DNA from: CAWKGV01 sp963849305
GTDB lineage: Bacteria > Pseudomonadota > Alphaproteobacteria > Acetobacterales > Acetobacteraceae
Direction of reading: 5' to 3'
Length of the DNA: 64,000 nucleotides
Assembly (NCBI GenBank): GCA_963849305.1
Contig: CAWKGV010000022.1
Span: 558,001 to 622,000, forward strand
Below, in pieces: positions 8,193-17,406 of the stretch. Each line of letters starts with the position of its first letter. Position 1 is the stretch's first letter. A program made the position numbers and the translations under genes. A model generated the notes under the pieces. That model did no database searches. It saw only the letters and a list, made by a program, of their open reading frames with translations, and was not told the DNA's origin.

Positions 8193-9479
8193 ATGAGCGA
8201 CACGCGGATCGCCTTCGTTCACGGCCGGCGGGTCTGGGACAGCCGGGGCCGGCCAACCATCGAGGCTGACATCCTGCTGGAAGGCGGCTCGGTCGGGCGC
8301 GGCATCGCACCTGCCGGCGCCTCCACCGGCACCGGCGAGGCGCTCGACCTGCGCGACGGCGGCACGGCCTTCGGCGGCTTCGACGTGACGCGCGCGCTCG
8401 GCCATGTCGAGCGCGAGATCGCCCGCGCCATCATCGGCCTGGATGCGGCCGATCAGGCGGCGGTTGACCGGCGATTGGTCGAGGTGGACGGCACCAAGGA
8501 GAAGTCCCGGCTCGGCGCCAACGCCCTGATCGCGGTGTCGATCGCGGCGGCGCAGGCGGCGGCGGCGGCGGCGGGCGAGCCACTTTACCGATGGCTGGGC
8601 GGGCCTGACGCGGTCACACTGCCCTTGCCGCAGATCCAGGTGTTCGGCGGCGGCGCGCACGCGGGCCGGCGGGTGGACATCCAGGATTTCCTCGTGGTCT
8701 GCCCGGCCGCCACCTCGTTCTCTCAGGCGCTCGATTGGACGGCGGAGGTGTACCGCGCCGCCGGCGAGCGGATGCGCGCGCGCGGGGAGTTGCACGGCGT
8801 GGCCGACGAGGGCGGCTGGTGGCCGGCCTTCGACGCCAACGAGGCGGCGCTGGAGACGCTGGTGCGCGCAATCGAACTAGCCGGCTTCAAACCTGGCGAG
8901 CAGGTGGCGATCGCGCTTGACATCGCCGCATCGGAGTTCGGTCGCGCCGGCAAGTACCGGCTGGCCTTGGAGGATCGGGAGCTGGACACGGACGGGATGA
9001 TCCGCCTGTTGGCGGGTTGGATTGACGCCTATCCGATCGTCTCGATCGAAGACCCGTTGGCCGAGGACGACGCGGCCGGATTCGCCGCCTTCACGCAGGA
9101 GGTGGGCGGGCGGGTGCAAGTGGTCGGCGACGATTTCCTGGTGAGCGAGGCAACGCGCGTGCGCGAGGCGGGCCTGCTGGGGGCGGCGAACGCGGTGCTG
9201 CTCAAGCCCAACCAGCGCGGCACGCTGAGCGAGACGCGGCACGCCTGGGAAGCCGCCAAGCGGTGCGGGCTGGCCGGCATCGTCTCGGCCCGATCGGGAG
9301 AGACCGAGGACACGACCATCGTTCACCTGGCGGTGGGCTGGGGGGTGGGCCAGCTCAAGGTGGGAAGCTTCGCCCGGGGCGAGCGCACGGCGAAATGGAA
9401 CGAGGCGCTGCGGATCGAGGAGGCGCTGGGCGCGCGTGCCCGGTTCGCGGGGGCTGGGGCGCTCGGCCGGTCGGCCTGA
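8193..9479 (+). CDS. Divergent enolase paralogue
   Basis: 428 residues aligning end to end with enolase (2-phosphoglycerate to phosphoenolpyruvate). Kept: the metal ligands D243 ('ALDIAASEF'), E286 ('SIEDPL') and D313 ('VGDD'), the general-acid/base candidates E206 ('ADEGG') and K338 ('LLKPNQRGT'), and K389. Changed: 'SHRSGETED' reads SARSGETED, so the phosphate-contacting His (yeast H373) is Ala366, and 'QEF' is QDF (yeast E168 is D165). Such changes are not expected in the glycolytic enzyme, so a different or larger substrate is likely. A housekeeping enolase should exist elsewhere. Stop overlaps the next start (ATGA). Confidence 0.8.
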   Translation: MSDTRIAFVHGRRVWDSRGRPTIEADILLEGGSVGRGIAPAGASTGTGEALDLRDGGTAFGGFDVTRALGHVEREIARAIIGLDAADQAAVDRRLVEVDGTKEKSRLGANALIAVSIAAAQAAAAAAGEPLYRWLGGPDAVTLPLPQIQVFGGGAHAGRRVDIQDFLVVCPAATSFSQALDWTAEVYRAAGERMRARGELHGVADEGGWWPAFDANEAALETLVRAIELAGFKPGEQVAIALDIAASEFGRAGKYRLALEDRELDTDGMIRLLAGWIDAYPIVSIEDPLAEDDAAGFAAFTQEVGGRVQVVGDDFLVSEATRVREAGLLGAANAVLLKPNQRGTLSETRHAWEAAKRCGLAGIVSARSGETEDTTIVHLAVGWGVGQLKVGSFARGERTAKWNEALRIEEALGARARFAGAGALGRSA

Positions 9480-10454
9480 TGGCGCCGCGGCCGATGTCGG
9501 GCGGCCCGATCAAGGTCGTTTTCCACTACACCGCCGGCCCGGATCTGGCCGCCGGCCTCGCGGCCGTCGCCTCGGAGCGTCATCGAGATCGAGATCTGCT
9601 CGGAGCGCGACGATGCCCGGCTGGGGCAGTTACTGACGCGGGCGGATGTGCTGTGGCACGTGCTGAAGCCGGTCACGGCCGTGATGCTCGAAGCGGCGCC
9701 GCGCCTCCGGCTCGTCCAGAAGATCGGCGTCGGCGTGAACACGATCGACCTCGAAGCCGCGCGGGCGCGGGGCGTCGCGGTCTGCAACCTGCCCGGCAGC
9801 AACGCCCGCGCGGTGGCTGAACTCACGCTCGCGTTGATGCTGGCGGCACTCCGGCGCTTGCCGCTGTTTGACGCGGCGATGCGGACGGGCAGCGGATTCG
9901 CGCTTGACCCAGCCATGCAGGACGGGCTGGGCGAGTTGGGCGGACGCACCGTGGGGCTGGTCGGTTACGGCGCGATCCCTCGGATGCTAGCTCCGGTGCT
10001 GGCGGCACTCGGCTGCCGCGTGATCTACACCGCCCGCGCGCCCCGCTCGGATGCCGTCGGCGCGTTCCGCACCCTGGACATGCTGCTGGCCGAGGCGGAT
10101 GTGGTCAGCCTGCACCTGCCGTTGACGGCCGAGACCGAACGGCTGATCGACGCCGCTGCGCTCGCGAGGATGCGGCCGGGGGGCGTGCTGGTGAACACGG
10201 CGCGGGGCGGGCTGGTGGACCAGCGCGCGCTGATGCGGGCGTTGCGTGATGGGCACTTGGCGGCAGCCGGCCTCGATGTATTCGCCGAGGAGCCGCCGGA
10301 CGCCGCGGACCCGCTGCTCTCGTTGCCCAACGTTGTGCTGACGCCGCATGTCGGCTGGGTGACGACTGGGACATTCGAGCGCAGCTTCGCGCTGGCGGCT
10401 GAGAACTGCCGGCGCCTCGCGGTCGGAGAAGGCCTGCTCCATCGGGTTGTTTGA
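9479..10454 (+). pseudogene. D-2-hydroxyacid dehydrogenase, one frameshift
   Basis: The family's N-terminal part starts at an ATG at 9479 (MAPRPMSGGPIKVVFHYTAGP) overlapping the enolase-like stop. After about 33 codons the match continues in another frame ('VIEIEICSERDDARLGQLL'), which needs one extra base near 9575. From there to 10454 the enzyme is intact: 'KIGVGVNTID', Rossmann 'GLVGYGAIPR', 'NTARGGLVDQRAL' with the catalytic Arg, 'GLDVFAEEPP' with Glu, and 'LTPHVGW' with His. It would reduce a 2-keto acid or oxidise a D-2-hydroxy acid with NAD(P). Translation from an internal GTG or ATG near 9640 would give a shortened protein. Real mutation or sequencing indel cannot be told apart here. 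Confidence 0.75.
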
Positions 10455-10531
10455 GCCCGCTTTTCTTGCATCCGCGCCCCGGCTCGCCTAGATGAATGGT
10501 TCTTCCCGAAACCCGGCCGGAGAATGGGCGC

Positions 10532-10936
10532 ATGGCGCGTGTCACTGTTGAAGACTGCGTCCAAAAAATTCCAAATCGCTTCGAGCTTGTGCTGCTCGCC
10601 GCGCAGCGCGCGCGGAATTTAAGTCGCGGCGAAGAGCTGACGGTGGACCGCGACAACGACAAGAACCCAGTTGTTGCGCTGCGCGAGATCGCCGACAAGT
10701 CGATCGAGCTGCCGAAGCTGGAGCAAGACCTGATCAAGTCGCTCTCCCGTGCCCCGGAGCCCGAGCCGGCGGACGAAGAGGTGCTCGACCTTATCCCCAC
10801 CGACCAGAACATCTTCGGTCTTCAAGATGTTACGGCGGAGGAAGAGGCTGCCAATTTGCCGGCCGAAGCCGAAGAGCTGTCGCCCGAGGACGTCGAAGCG
10901 GCGATCGAGGCGGAACTCGCCGGCCGGCGGCGCTAA
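10532..10936 (+). CDS. rpoZ: RNA polymerase omega subunit
   Basis: 134 residues beginning MARVTVEDCVQKIPNRFELVLLAAQRAR, the standard omega N terminus that wraps the beta' C-terminal region and aids polymerase assembly. 'DNDKNPVVALREIAD' is also conserved. The acidic C-terminal extension after residue 75 is typical of alphaproteobacterial omega. It sits 6 bp before rsh, the usual rpoZ-spoT linkage, matching omega's role in the (p)ppGpp response. Confidence 0.92.
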   Translation: MARVTVEDCVQKIPNRFELVLLAAQRARNLSRGEELTVDRDNDKNPVVALREIADKSIELPKLEQDLIKSLSRAPEPEPADEEVLDLIPTDQNIFGLQDVTAEEEAANLPAEAEELSPEDVEAAIEAELAGRRR

Positions 10937-10942
10937 ACGATC

Positions 10943-13258
10943 ATGGCCCAAGGCGCCCCAGGACACGAGGTCCGGGCGCCTGTCCACGCGCCCCCAGACT
11001 TGCCGTACCGCTCTTATGCCCCAGAGGGCGTTGTTCAAGGCGGCCGCGATGCCGCGGCGCGCGAACGGCCGGCGATCATTCGTCAGTTCGAGCTGACTGA
11101 GAAGGTTCAGGCCTACGATCCCAGGGCCGAAACTGACCTGATCGACGCCGCCTATGTGCTGGCGATGAAGGCGCACGGGTCGCAGAAGCGCGACAACGGC
11201 GATCCCTATATCACTCATCCGCTCGCCGTGGCCGACATCCTGGCCGGCTACCGGCTGGATACGGCCAGCATCGTCACCGGCCTGCTGCACGACGTAATCG
11301 AGGATACCCAGGTCCGCTTGCCCGAGCTGCAAGCCCGCTTCGGGGGCGAGGTGGCGGGGCTGGTTGACGGCGTGACCAAGCTCACCCGGCTTGAACTGCA
11401 ATCGGACCGGACCAAGCAGGCGGAGAATTTCCGCAAGCTCGTCCTGGCGATGAGCCGGGACATCCGGGTGCTGCTGGTCAAGCTTGCCGACCGTCTGCAC
11501 AACATGCGCACGCTGCATTTCGTCCAGGAGCCCGAGCGGCGCCAGCGCATCGCGCGCGAGACCATGGAGATCTACGCGCCGCTGGCCGAGCGGATCGGCA
11601 TGGACGCGGTGAAGACCGAGTTACAATCGCTCGCCTTCGCCCATCTCGAACCCGAGGCGTATCAGACGATCCACGCCCGGCTGAACTTCCTGCGTGGCCA
11701 GGGCGCGGACGTGATCGAGGAGGTGCGCGCGGAACTGAAGCGGGTCTGCGAGGATGCCGGCGTGCCGGTGGCGAGCGTGAGCGGGCGCGAGAAGTCGCCC
11801 TATGCGATCTGGGAGAAGATGCAGCAGCGCAACGTCGCCTTCGAGCAGCTTTCGGACATCATGGCGTTTCGCATCGTCGTGCCCAGCAAGGAAGCCTGCT
11901 ACGCCGCGCTCGGGGCGGTTCACTCGGCCTATCCAGTAATCGCCGGCCGATTCAAGGACTACATCTCCACGCCCAAGTCGAACGGCTACCAAAGCTTGCA
12001 CACCGGGGTGACGTTGCGCGAGCCGCGCAACCAGAAGATCGAGATCCAGATCCGTACCCAGGAGATGCACGAGATCGCCGAGGCAGGGGTGGCGGCGCAT
12101 TGGTTGTACAAGCAGCCAGACGCCTCGCACGAGGTCTCCTCACAGGAGATGCATCAGTTCCGCTGGGTGCAGGACTTGCTGGAAATACTCGAGAATTCGG
12201 CCGCGCCGGACGAGTTCCTGGAGAACACCAAGCTCGAACTCTACGGCGACCAGGTGTTCTGCTTCACGCCGAAGGGTCAGTTGATCCAGCTTCCACGCGG
12301 CGCGACGCCGGTGGATTTCGCCTATGCGGTGCATAGCCAAGTCGGGGATGCCTGCGTCGGCGCCAGGGTCAACGGCCGGCTGATGCCATTGCGCTACCAA
12401 TTGCAGAACGGCGATCAGGTCGAGATCATGACCGCCCGCGGCGGCACGCCCTCGCCGCAATGGGAGCGGTTTGTCGTCACCGGCAAGGCGCGCGCGCGCA
12501 TCCGCCGCTTCATCCACCAGCGGCAGCGCCAGGAGAACCTCGATCGGGGCCGGGCCGAACTCGCCAAGGCATTCCGCCAGGCGGGGGTGGACGGATCGGA
12601 AAAGGCGCTGGAACCGGCGCTGAAGGCGTTGAAACTGGCGGCTGCTGAAGACCTCTATATCGGGGTCGGGAGCGGCAGCTTCGGTCCCAAGGACGTAGTG
12701 CACGCGGCTTATCCGGAGCTGCGGCAGACGCCACGCGCGCCGCGCGTGATCCCGACCTTTCCCCAGCGGGCGAGCGCGCGACCCTCGGCCCGCCTCGACC
12801 GCGAGATGCCGGTCACCGGGCTGGTGCCCGGCATGGCTTTTCACTTCGCCGGCTGTTGCCATGCGGTGCCGGGCGACGAGATCGTGGGCATCGTGACCAC
12901 GGGGAAGGGAGTGACCATTCACGCCCGCGACTGCCAGACGCTCGACGGTTTCGCCGCGACCCCGGAACGGTTCATCGACGTCGGCTGGAACCTGGAGGCG
13001 CTCGGCAGAGGCGCCGGGGCGCACACCGCGCGGGTCAGCGTGATCGCTGCCAACGAGGCGGCGGCGCTGGCCGACCTGACGAACGCGATCGCCAAGTACG
13101 AGGGGGCGATCGCAAACTTGAAGATCGTCAACCGCCAGCAGGATTTCATAGAGATCCTGGTTGACGTCGATGTGCGCGACACCCTGCACTTGTCCAAGGT
13201 GATCGCGGGCTTGCGCGGCGTGGCCGGGATCAAGAGCGTGGAACGGGCCAAGGGATGA
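10943..13258 (+). CDS. rsh: Bifunctional (p)ppGpp synthetase/hydrolase, RelA/SpoT homologue
   Basis: 771 residues, full length for a long RSH protein controlling the stringent response. Order: HD hydrolase domain (about 65-170) with the metal motif 'LLHDVIEDT' and 'KLADRLHNMRTL', so hydrolysis should work; synthetase domain (about 285-390) with 'FRIVVPS' and 'STPKSNGYQSLH'; TGS domain with 'CFTPKGQLIQLPRGATPVDFA'-like sequence; then a conserved Cys region 'FAGCCHAVPGD'; C-terminal ACT domain. The first 50 residues are variable, so the start could be later. It is the only RSH in view, as expected for alphaproteobacteria. Confidence 0.93.
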   Translation: MAQGAPGHEVRAPVHAPPDLPYRSYAPEGVVQGGRDAAARERPAIIRQFELTEKVQAYDPRAETDLIDAAYVLAMKAHGSQKRDNGDPYITHPLAVADILAGYRLDTASIVTGLLHDVIEDTQVRLPELQARFGGEVAGLVDGVTKLTRLELQSDRTKQAENFRKLVLAMSRDIRVLLVKLADRLHNMRTLHFVQEPERRQRIARETMEIYAPLAERIGMDAVKTELQSLAFAHLEPEAYQTIHARLNFLRGQGADVIEEVRAELKRVCEDAGVPVASVSGREKSPYAIWEKMQQRNVAFEQLSDIMAFRIVVPSKEACYAALGAVHSAYPVIAGRFKDYISTPKSNGYQSLHTGVTLREPRNQKIEIQIRTQEMHEIAEAGVAAHWLYKQPDASHEVSSQEMHQFRWVQDLLEILENSAAPDEFLENTKLELYGDQVFCFTPKGQLIQLPRGATPVDFAYAVHSQVGDACVGARVNGRLMPLRYQLQNGDQVEIMTARGGTPSPQWERFVVTGKARARIRRFIHQRQRQENLDRGRAELAKAFRQAGVDGSEKALEPALKALKLAAAEDLYIGVGSGSFGPKDVVHAAYPELRQTPRAPRVIPTFPQRASARPSARLDREMPVTGLVPGMAFHFAGCCHAVPGDEIVGIVTTGKGVTIHARDCQTLDGFAATPERFIDVGWNLEALGRGAGAHTARVSVIAANEAAALADLTNAIAKYEGAIANLKIVNRQQDFIEILVDVDVRDTLHLSKVIAGLRGVAGIKSVERAKG

Positions 13259-13268
13259 GTCCCGGAAA

Positions 13269-13679
13269 ATGATCCTGGGCCTCGGTGCCGACATTTGCGA
13301 CGTCCGTCGCATCGAGGCGGCGATCGCGCGTCACGGGGAGAGATTCCTCGCGCGCGTGTTCACCGAGGCCGAGCGCGCCAAGGCGGCGCGGCGGACCGAG
13401 AAGATCCGCGCCGCCACCTTCGCCAAGCGTTTCGCGGCCAAGGAGGCGGCGGCAAAGGCGCTCGGCACCGGGTTCCGCCGGGGCGTGTTCTTCTCCGACC
13501 TCGGCGTGCTGAACCTGCCCTCCGGCCAGCCCACGCTGCTCATGACTGGCGGGGCCGCCGCGCGACTCGCTCAAATCACCCCGCCGGGCGCGGAGGCAGT
13601 CGTGTCTCTGACCATGACCGACGAGTATCCGTATGCCTTCGCTCAGGTGATCATCTCGGCGGTTCCAATCCCAAAATGA
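13269..13679 (+). CDS. acpS: Holo-[acyl-carrier-protein] synthase
   Basis: 136 residues. AcpS moves 4'-phosphopantetheine from CoA to acyl carrier protein. The Mg-binding Asp8 is in 'GLGADICDVRRIE' and Glu59 in 'FAKRFAAKEAAAKALGTG', the two signature motifs. It starts 10 bp after rsh and precedes lepB, the usual alphaproteobacterial acpS-lepB-rnc-era order. Confidence 0.93.
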   Translation: MILGLGADICDVRRIEAAIARHGERFLARVFTEAERAKAARRTEKIRAATFAKRFAAKEAAAKALGTGFRRGVFFSDLGVLNLPSGQPTLLMTGGAAARLAQITPPGAEAVVSLTMTDEYPYAFAQVIISAVPIPK

Positions 13680-13812
13680 CGATGTCCCTTTCGAGGACCA
13701 ACCGGGCCCGTCATCTCGCAGGTGGCCGGGCATGGGCGACCGTCGCGTTCCTTGACAGAGCCGGAGGGGCTGGGCTTGATCCGGCAGTTTTTGAACCGGA
13801 CACCTTCCCCAT

Positions 13813-14553
13813 ATGGCCGTGACAAAGGCGAAGCGCAGATCGAGCGGCCTGCTCGATAACGCCAAAACGATCGTCTATGCGGGGCTGATCGCGGTCATCA
13901 TCCGCACCTTCCTGTTCGAGCCGTTCAACATCCCGTCGGGCAGCATGATCCCGACCCTGCTGGTGGGCGACTACCTGTTCGTCGAGAAATACAGCTACGG
14001 CTACTCGCATTATTCGTTCCCATTCTCGCCCGACCTGTTTTCGGGCCGCATCTGGGGCAGCGTGCCGAAGCGGGGCGACGTGATGGTGTTCAAGTACCCC
14101 CGCGACACCTCGGAGGACTACATCAAGCGGGTGATCGGATTGCCGGGCGACACGGTGCAGATGCGCGATGGCCAGCTCTACATCGACGGCCAGGAGGTGC
14201 CGCGCCGGCCGGAGGGCGATTACGTCACCGACGACGAGGGCATCCATGTGGTGCTCCGCCGGTATCAGGAGGATCTTCCAGGCGGCGTGAGGCACGACAT
14301 CCTGAAGGCGACGGATCAGGGTGAGGCGAACAACACGCCCGCCTATACCGTCCCTCAGGGAGAATTGTTCGTTATGGGGGACAATCGGGACAACAGCGCC
14401 GATAGCCGGTTCTGGGGCTTCGTGCCCATGGAGAACCTGGTCGGCCGGGCCGAGGTGCTGTTCTTCTCGATCGATGCGCAAGACCCGTGGTGGCAGTTCT
14501 GGTATTGGCCGATCGAGATCCGCTGGAACCGGATCGGGATGGTCATCCCGTGA
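13813..14553 (+). CDS. lepB: Signal peptidase I
   Basis: 246 residues. One N-terminal membrane segment (about 19-37) anchors the enzyme, with the catalytic domain on the periplasmic side, where it cleaves signal peptides of exported proteins. Catalytic Ser44 is in 'PSGSMIPTLLVGDY' and Lys94 in 'RGDVMVFKYP'. 'IKRVIGLPGD' and 'VMGDNRDNSADSRFWGFVP' complete the S26 family boxes. A 130-bp gap separates it from acpS, where I see no gene. Confidence 0.94.
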   Translation: MAVTKAKRRSSGLLDNAKTIVYAGLIAVIIRTFLFEPFNIPSGSMIPTLLVGDYLFVEKYSYGYSHYSFPFSPDLFSGRIWGSVPKRGDVMVFKYPRDTSEDYIKRVIGLPGDTVQMRDGQLYIDGQEVPRRPEGDYVTDDEGIHVVLRRYQEDLPGGVRHDILKATDQGEANNTPAYTVPQGELFVMGDNRDNSADSRFWGFVPMENLVGRAEVLFFSIDAQDPWWQFWYWPIEIRWNRIGMVIP

Positions 14554-14586
14554 GGCGGGGCCGGACGTGAGGCGCGGCTGGCGGGC

Positions 14587-15258
14587 GTGACCAGGCCCAT
14601 CGAGGCGATCCTGGGCCATGAGTTCGCTCGGCCGGAACTGCTTCGCGAGGCACTGACGCATCGCTCGGCGGCCCCAGCGCGAGGCCGGGGAACGGGATCG
14701 AACGAGCGGCTTGAGTTCATGGGCGACCGCGTGCTCGGTTTGCTCATCGCCGAATGGCTGGCAGAGCGTTATCCGCGCGAACAGGAGGGCGAGCTTGGCC
14801 GCCGGCTTGCCCATCTCGTCTCACAGCCCGTGCTGACCGCGGTAGCCGAGGCGATCGGGCTTGGGGCGGCGCTCGCGGTCTCGCCCGGCGAGGCAAAGGC
14901 CGGGGTGAAGCAGCGCGCGACGGTCCTGGCCGACGCGCTGGAGGCCGCGCTGGGCGCGCTGTACGTCGACGGCGGATTGGAGAGCGCCCGCTCGTTTGTG
15001 CGTCGGGCCTGGCAAGGCGCCATCGCCTCGCAGTTGGACCCGCCGAAGGACGCCAAGACCGCCTTGCAGGAATGGGCGCAGGCACGGGGCACCGACTTGC
15101 CTTCCTACGAGGTAACGTCGCGCTCGGGTCCGCCGCACGCTCCGGAGTTCATCGTGACCGTGGTGGCGGCCGGGCAGAGCGGCACCGGACGAGCGCGCAG
15201 CAAACGGGGCGCCGAGCAACTCGCGGCCAAGGACTTGCTGCACCACCTAGGTCGATGA
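14587..15258 (+). CDS. rnc: Ribonuclease III
   Basis: 223 residues from a GTG at 14587. The RNase III signature reads NERLEFMGD (39-47; usually LGD), with 'LADALEAALGALYVDGG' supplying the second acidic cluster. A double-stranded RNA-binding domain occupies about 152-222 ('DAKTALQEWAQARG' to 'AAKDLLHHL'). It processes rRNA precursors, so it is the likely enzyme for the 23S intervening-sequence and spacer stems described below. It is 4 bp from era. Confidence 0.93.
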   Translation: MTRPIEAILGHEFARPELLREALTHRSAAPARGRGTGSNERLEFMGDRVLGLLIAEWLAERYPREQEGELGRRLAHLVSQPVLTAVAEAIGLGAALAVSPGEAKAGVKQRATVLADALEAALGALYVDGGLESARSFVRRAWQGAIASQLDPPKDAKTALQEWAQARGTDLPSYEVTSRSGPPHAPEFIVTVVAAGQSGTGRARSKRGAEQLAAKDLLHHLGR

Positions 15259-15262
15259 GGCG

Positions 15263-16156
15263 ATGACGACCCGCTGCGGTTTCGTGGCCATCCTCGGCGC
15301 GCCGAATGCCGGAAAATCGACCCTGCTGAACCGGCTGACCGGAGCCAAGCTCTCGATTGTCACGCCCAAGGCCCAAACCACGCGTTTCCGCGTGCTCGGC
15401 ATCCTGAGGAGCGGCGAGAGCCAGATCCTGCTGGTCGATACGCCGGGCATCTTCCGGCCACGCCGGCGGCTCGATCGGGCGATGGTGGCGGCGGCCTGGA
15501 CCGGCGCGCGCGATGCCGATTTGGCGCTGCTGATGGTGGATGCCAAGACCGGCGCAACGGAGGAGGTGCGCGCGATCACCGCCAAGCTGGCCGAGACGAG
15601 GCGCCGCTGCTGGCTCGCGCTGAACAAGGTGGACCTGGTTCCGCCCGCCCGGCTTCTGCCGCTCGCGGCGACGCTCACTGGCCTCGCCCCGTTCGAGGAG
15701 ACGTTCATGGTGAGCGCGGCGACCGGGGACGGGCTGGACCGGCTGGCCGACGCCCTGGCGGCGGCGATGCCGGAGGGTCCGTTCCTTTACCCGCCAGACG
15801 ACCTTACCGACTTGCCGGACCGGCTGCTGGCCGCCGAGATCGTGCGCGAGCAGGTGTTCCTTCAGACGCACGAGGAGGTGCCCTATGGCGCAACTGCGGA
15901 GACCGAGAGCTGGCAGGAGCGCCCCGACGGCAGCGTACGGATCGAGGTGACGATCTATGTGGCGCGCACCGGGCACAAGGCGATCCTGATCGGGGCCGGT
16001 GGGGCGCGGATTCGCGAGATCGGCGCACGGGCGCGCCAACAGCTCGCCGCACTGTTGGAACGGACGGTGCATTTGTTCCTGAACGTCAAGGAGCGCGCCG
16101 GCTGGGACGAGGAGCGGGCACGGCTCAGGGCCATCGGCCTGGACGACACGGGATAG
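15263..16156 (+). CDS. era: GTPase Era, 30S assembly factor
   Basis: 297 residues. G1 'GAPNAGKSTLLNRLTG', G2 'TTRFRVLGI', G3 'DTPGIF', G4 'NKVD' and a C-terminal KH domain with 'ILIGAGGARIREIGARARQQL' that binds the 16S 3' end. Era helps mature the small ribosomal subunit. It is coupled to rnc upstream, the classic rnc-era pair. Confidence 0.94.
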   Translation: MTTRCGFVAILGAPNAGKSTLLNRLTGAKLSIVTPKAQTTRFRVLGILRSGESQILLVDTPGIFRPRRRLDRAMVAAAWTGARDADLALLMVDAKTGATEEVRAITAKLAETRRRCWLALNKVDLVPPARLLPLAATLTGLAPFEETFMVSAATGDGLDRLADALAAAMPEGPFLYPPDDLTDLPDRLLAAEIVREQVFLQTHEEVPYGATAETESWQERPDGSVRIEVTIYVARTGHKAILIGAGGARIREIGARARQQLAALLERTVHLFLNVKERAGWDEERARLRAIGLDDTG

Positions 16157-16257
16157 AGCCTTCGTTCACCGGATCGCGCGAGCATGGGCGCGAAGGAAAT
16201 GACCCATGCCCGATACCCCCTGTTGCACCGGCGGGAGGCGGCCGATATCCTCCCGAT

Positions 16258-16635
16258 ATGGAGACGCGGGTCGCCATCCTGGAGCACCTGGCCCAAGCGA
16301 CATTAGCCACCCTCGAGCGCATCGAGCGGCGGTTCGAGGCATCCGATCGGCGATTCGAGACGGGAGAGCGGCGGTTCGAGACCTTTGATCGCCGGTTCGA
16401 GGGCATTGATCGACGGTTTGACGCGGTTGATCGGCGATTTGAGGCGGTGGACCGCCGGTTTGAGGCGGTTGATGGTCGGTTCGATTTGGTCGATCGCAAG
16501 CTTGAGGCGATCATCGCCGCGCAGCGCTCTGACTTTCGCTGGTTAGTCGGAGTGCTTCTGGCATCCTGGGTCAGCACTCTAGGCGCTTTGGGCGGCGTGC
16601 TGGGGGTCATGGCCCACGGGTTCCACTGGCTGTAG
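16258..16635 (+). CDS. Heptad-repeat protein with C-terminal membrane segment
   Basis: 125 residues. From about residue 17 to 85 it is built of 7-residue units of the form RRF(E/D)xxD ('RRFEAVD', 'RRFEGID', 'RRFDAVD'), roughly ten copies, predicted to form a long amphipathic helix or coiled coil. The DNA shows the same 21-bp periodicity with synonymous drift, so the array grew by duplication. The C-terminal 30 residues ('WLVGVLLASWVSTLGALGGVLGV') are hydrophobic and would anchor it in the membrane. I know of no assigned function; such proteins are often annotated hypothetical or DUF1640-like. It lies between era and recO on the same strand. Confidence 0.65.
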   Translation: METRVAILEHLAQATLATLERIERRFEASDRRFETGERRFETFDRRFEGIDRRFDAVDRRFEAVDRRFEAVDGRFDLVDRKLEAIIAAQRSDFRWLVGVLLASWVSTLGALGGVLGVMAHGFHWL

Positions 16636-16659
16636 CCTGACAACTGGAGTTCGCTGCCG

Positions 16660-17406
16660 ATGGACTGGGACGCGCCGGCTATCGTGCTGGACGCGCGGCC
16701 CTACGGCGAGGGCGACGCGATCGCCACGGTGATGACGGAGCAGCATGGGGTTTATCGCGGCCTCGCGCGCGGCGGCGGGGCCCGGGGACGCACCGCGCTC
16801 TGGCAGGCGGGCAACCTGATGCAAGTGCGCTGGGTGGCGCGCCTCGCCGATCAGCTCGGCAGCTTCAGCGCCGAACTCATCCACCCAGTCGCCGCCCTGG
16901 TCATGGACGACCCGCTCCCGCTCGCCACGCTGGCCGCCGCCTGCGCCATCGCCGAGGGGGCGCTGCCGGAACGCGAGCCCCATCCGCGCGTGTTCGAGGC
17001 CCTGCTCCGCCTGATCGCGCGGCTGGCCGGGGGCGTGGTGCCGCTCGCGGACCTGATTCGCTGGGAGGCGAGGCTGCTGGCCGATCTCGGCTACGGACTC
17101 GATCTCACACGCTGCGCCGTGACCGGCGAGACCGCCGGCCTCGCCTTCGTCTCGCCCAAGACCGGGCGTGCCGTGACAGCGGCAGGCGCCGGCGCATGGA
17201 CGGCGCGCCTACTGCCGATGCCGCGATTGCTGGTGACCGAGGACGAGGGATCGCTCGCGGACTGGCGCGACGGGCTGCGGCTGACCGGCCATTTCCTGGC
17301 CCGCGACGCCTTCGGCCTGCACCACCGACCGCTGCCTCAGGCTCGGCAAATGCTCTACGACCGTCTCGCCGCCCTCGCGGCTAGGGAATCAACTCATGCC
17401 GGATGA
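16660..17406 (+). CDS. recO: DNA repair protein RecO
   Basis: 248 residues. The N-terminal OB fold begins 'APAIVLDARPYGEGDAIATVMTEQHG' and is followed by 'GLARGG', the conserved RecO start region. The C-terminal helical part carries 'RWEARLLADLGYGLDLTRCAVTGE'. RecO loads RecA on SSB-coated gaps together with RecR. Its 3' end overlaps parC by 11 bp in another frame. Confidence 0.9.
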   Translation: MDWDAPAIVLDARPYGEGDAIATVMTEQHGVYRGLARGGGARGRTALWQAGNLMQVRWVARLADQLGSFSAELIHPVAALVMDDPLPLATLAAACAIAEGALPEREPHPRVFEALLRLIARLAGGVVPLADLIRWEARLLADLGYGLDLTRCAVTGETAGLAFVSPKTGRAVTAAGAGAWTARLLPMPRLLVTEDEGSLADWRDGLRLTGHFLARDAFGLHHRPLPQARQMLYDRLAALAARESTHAG

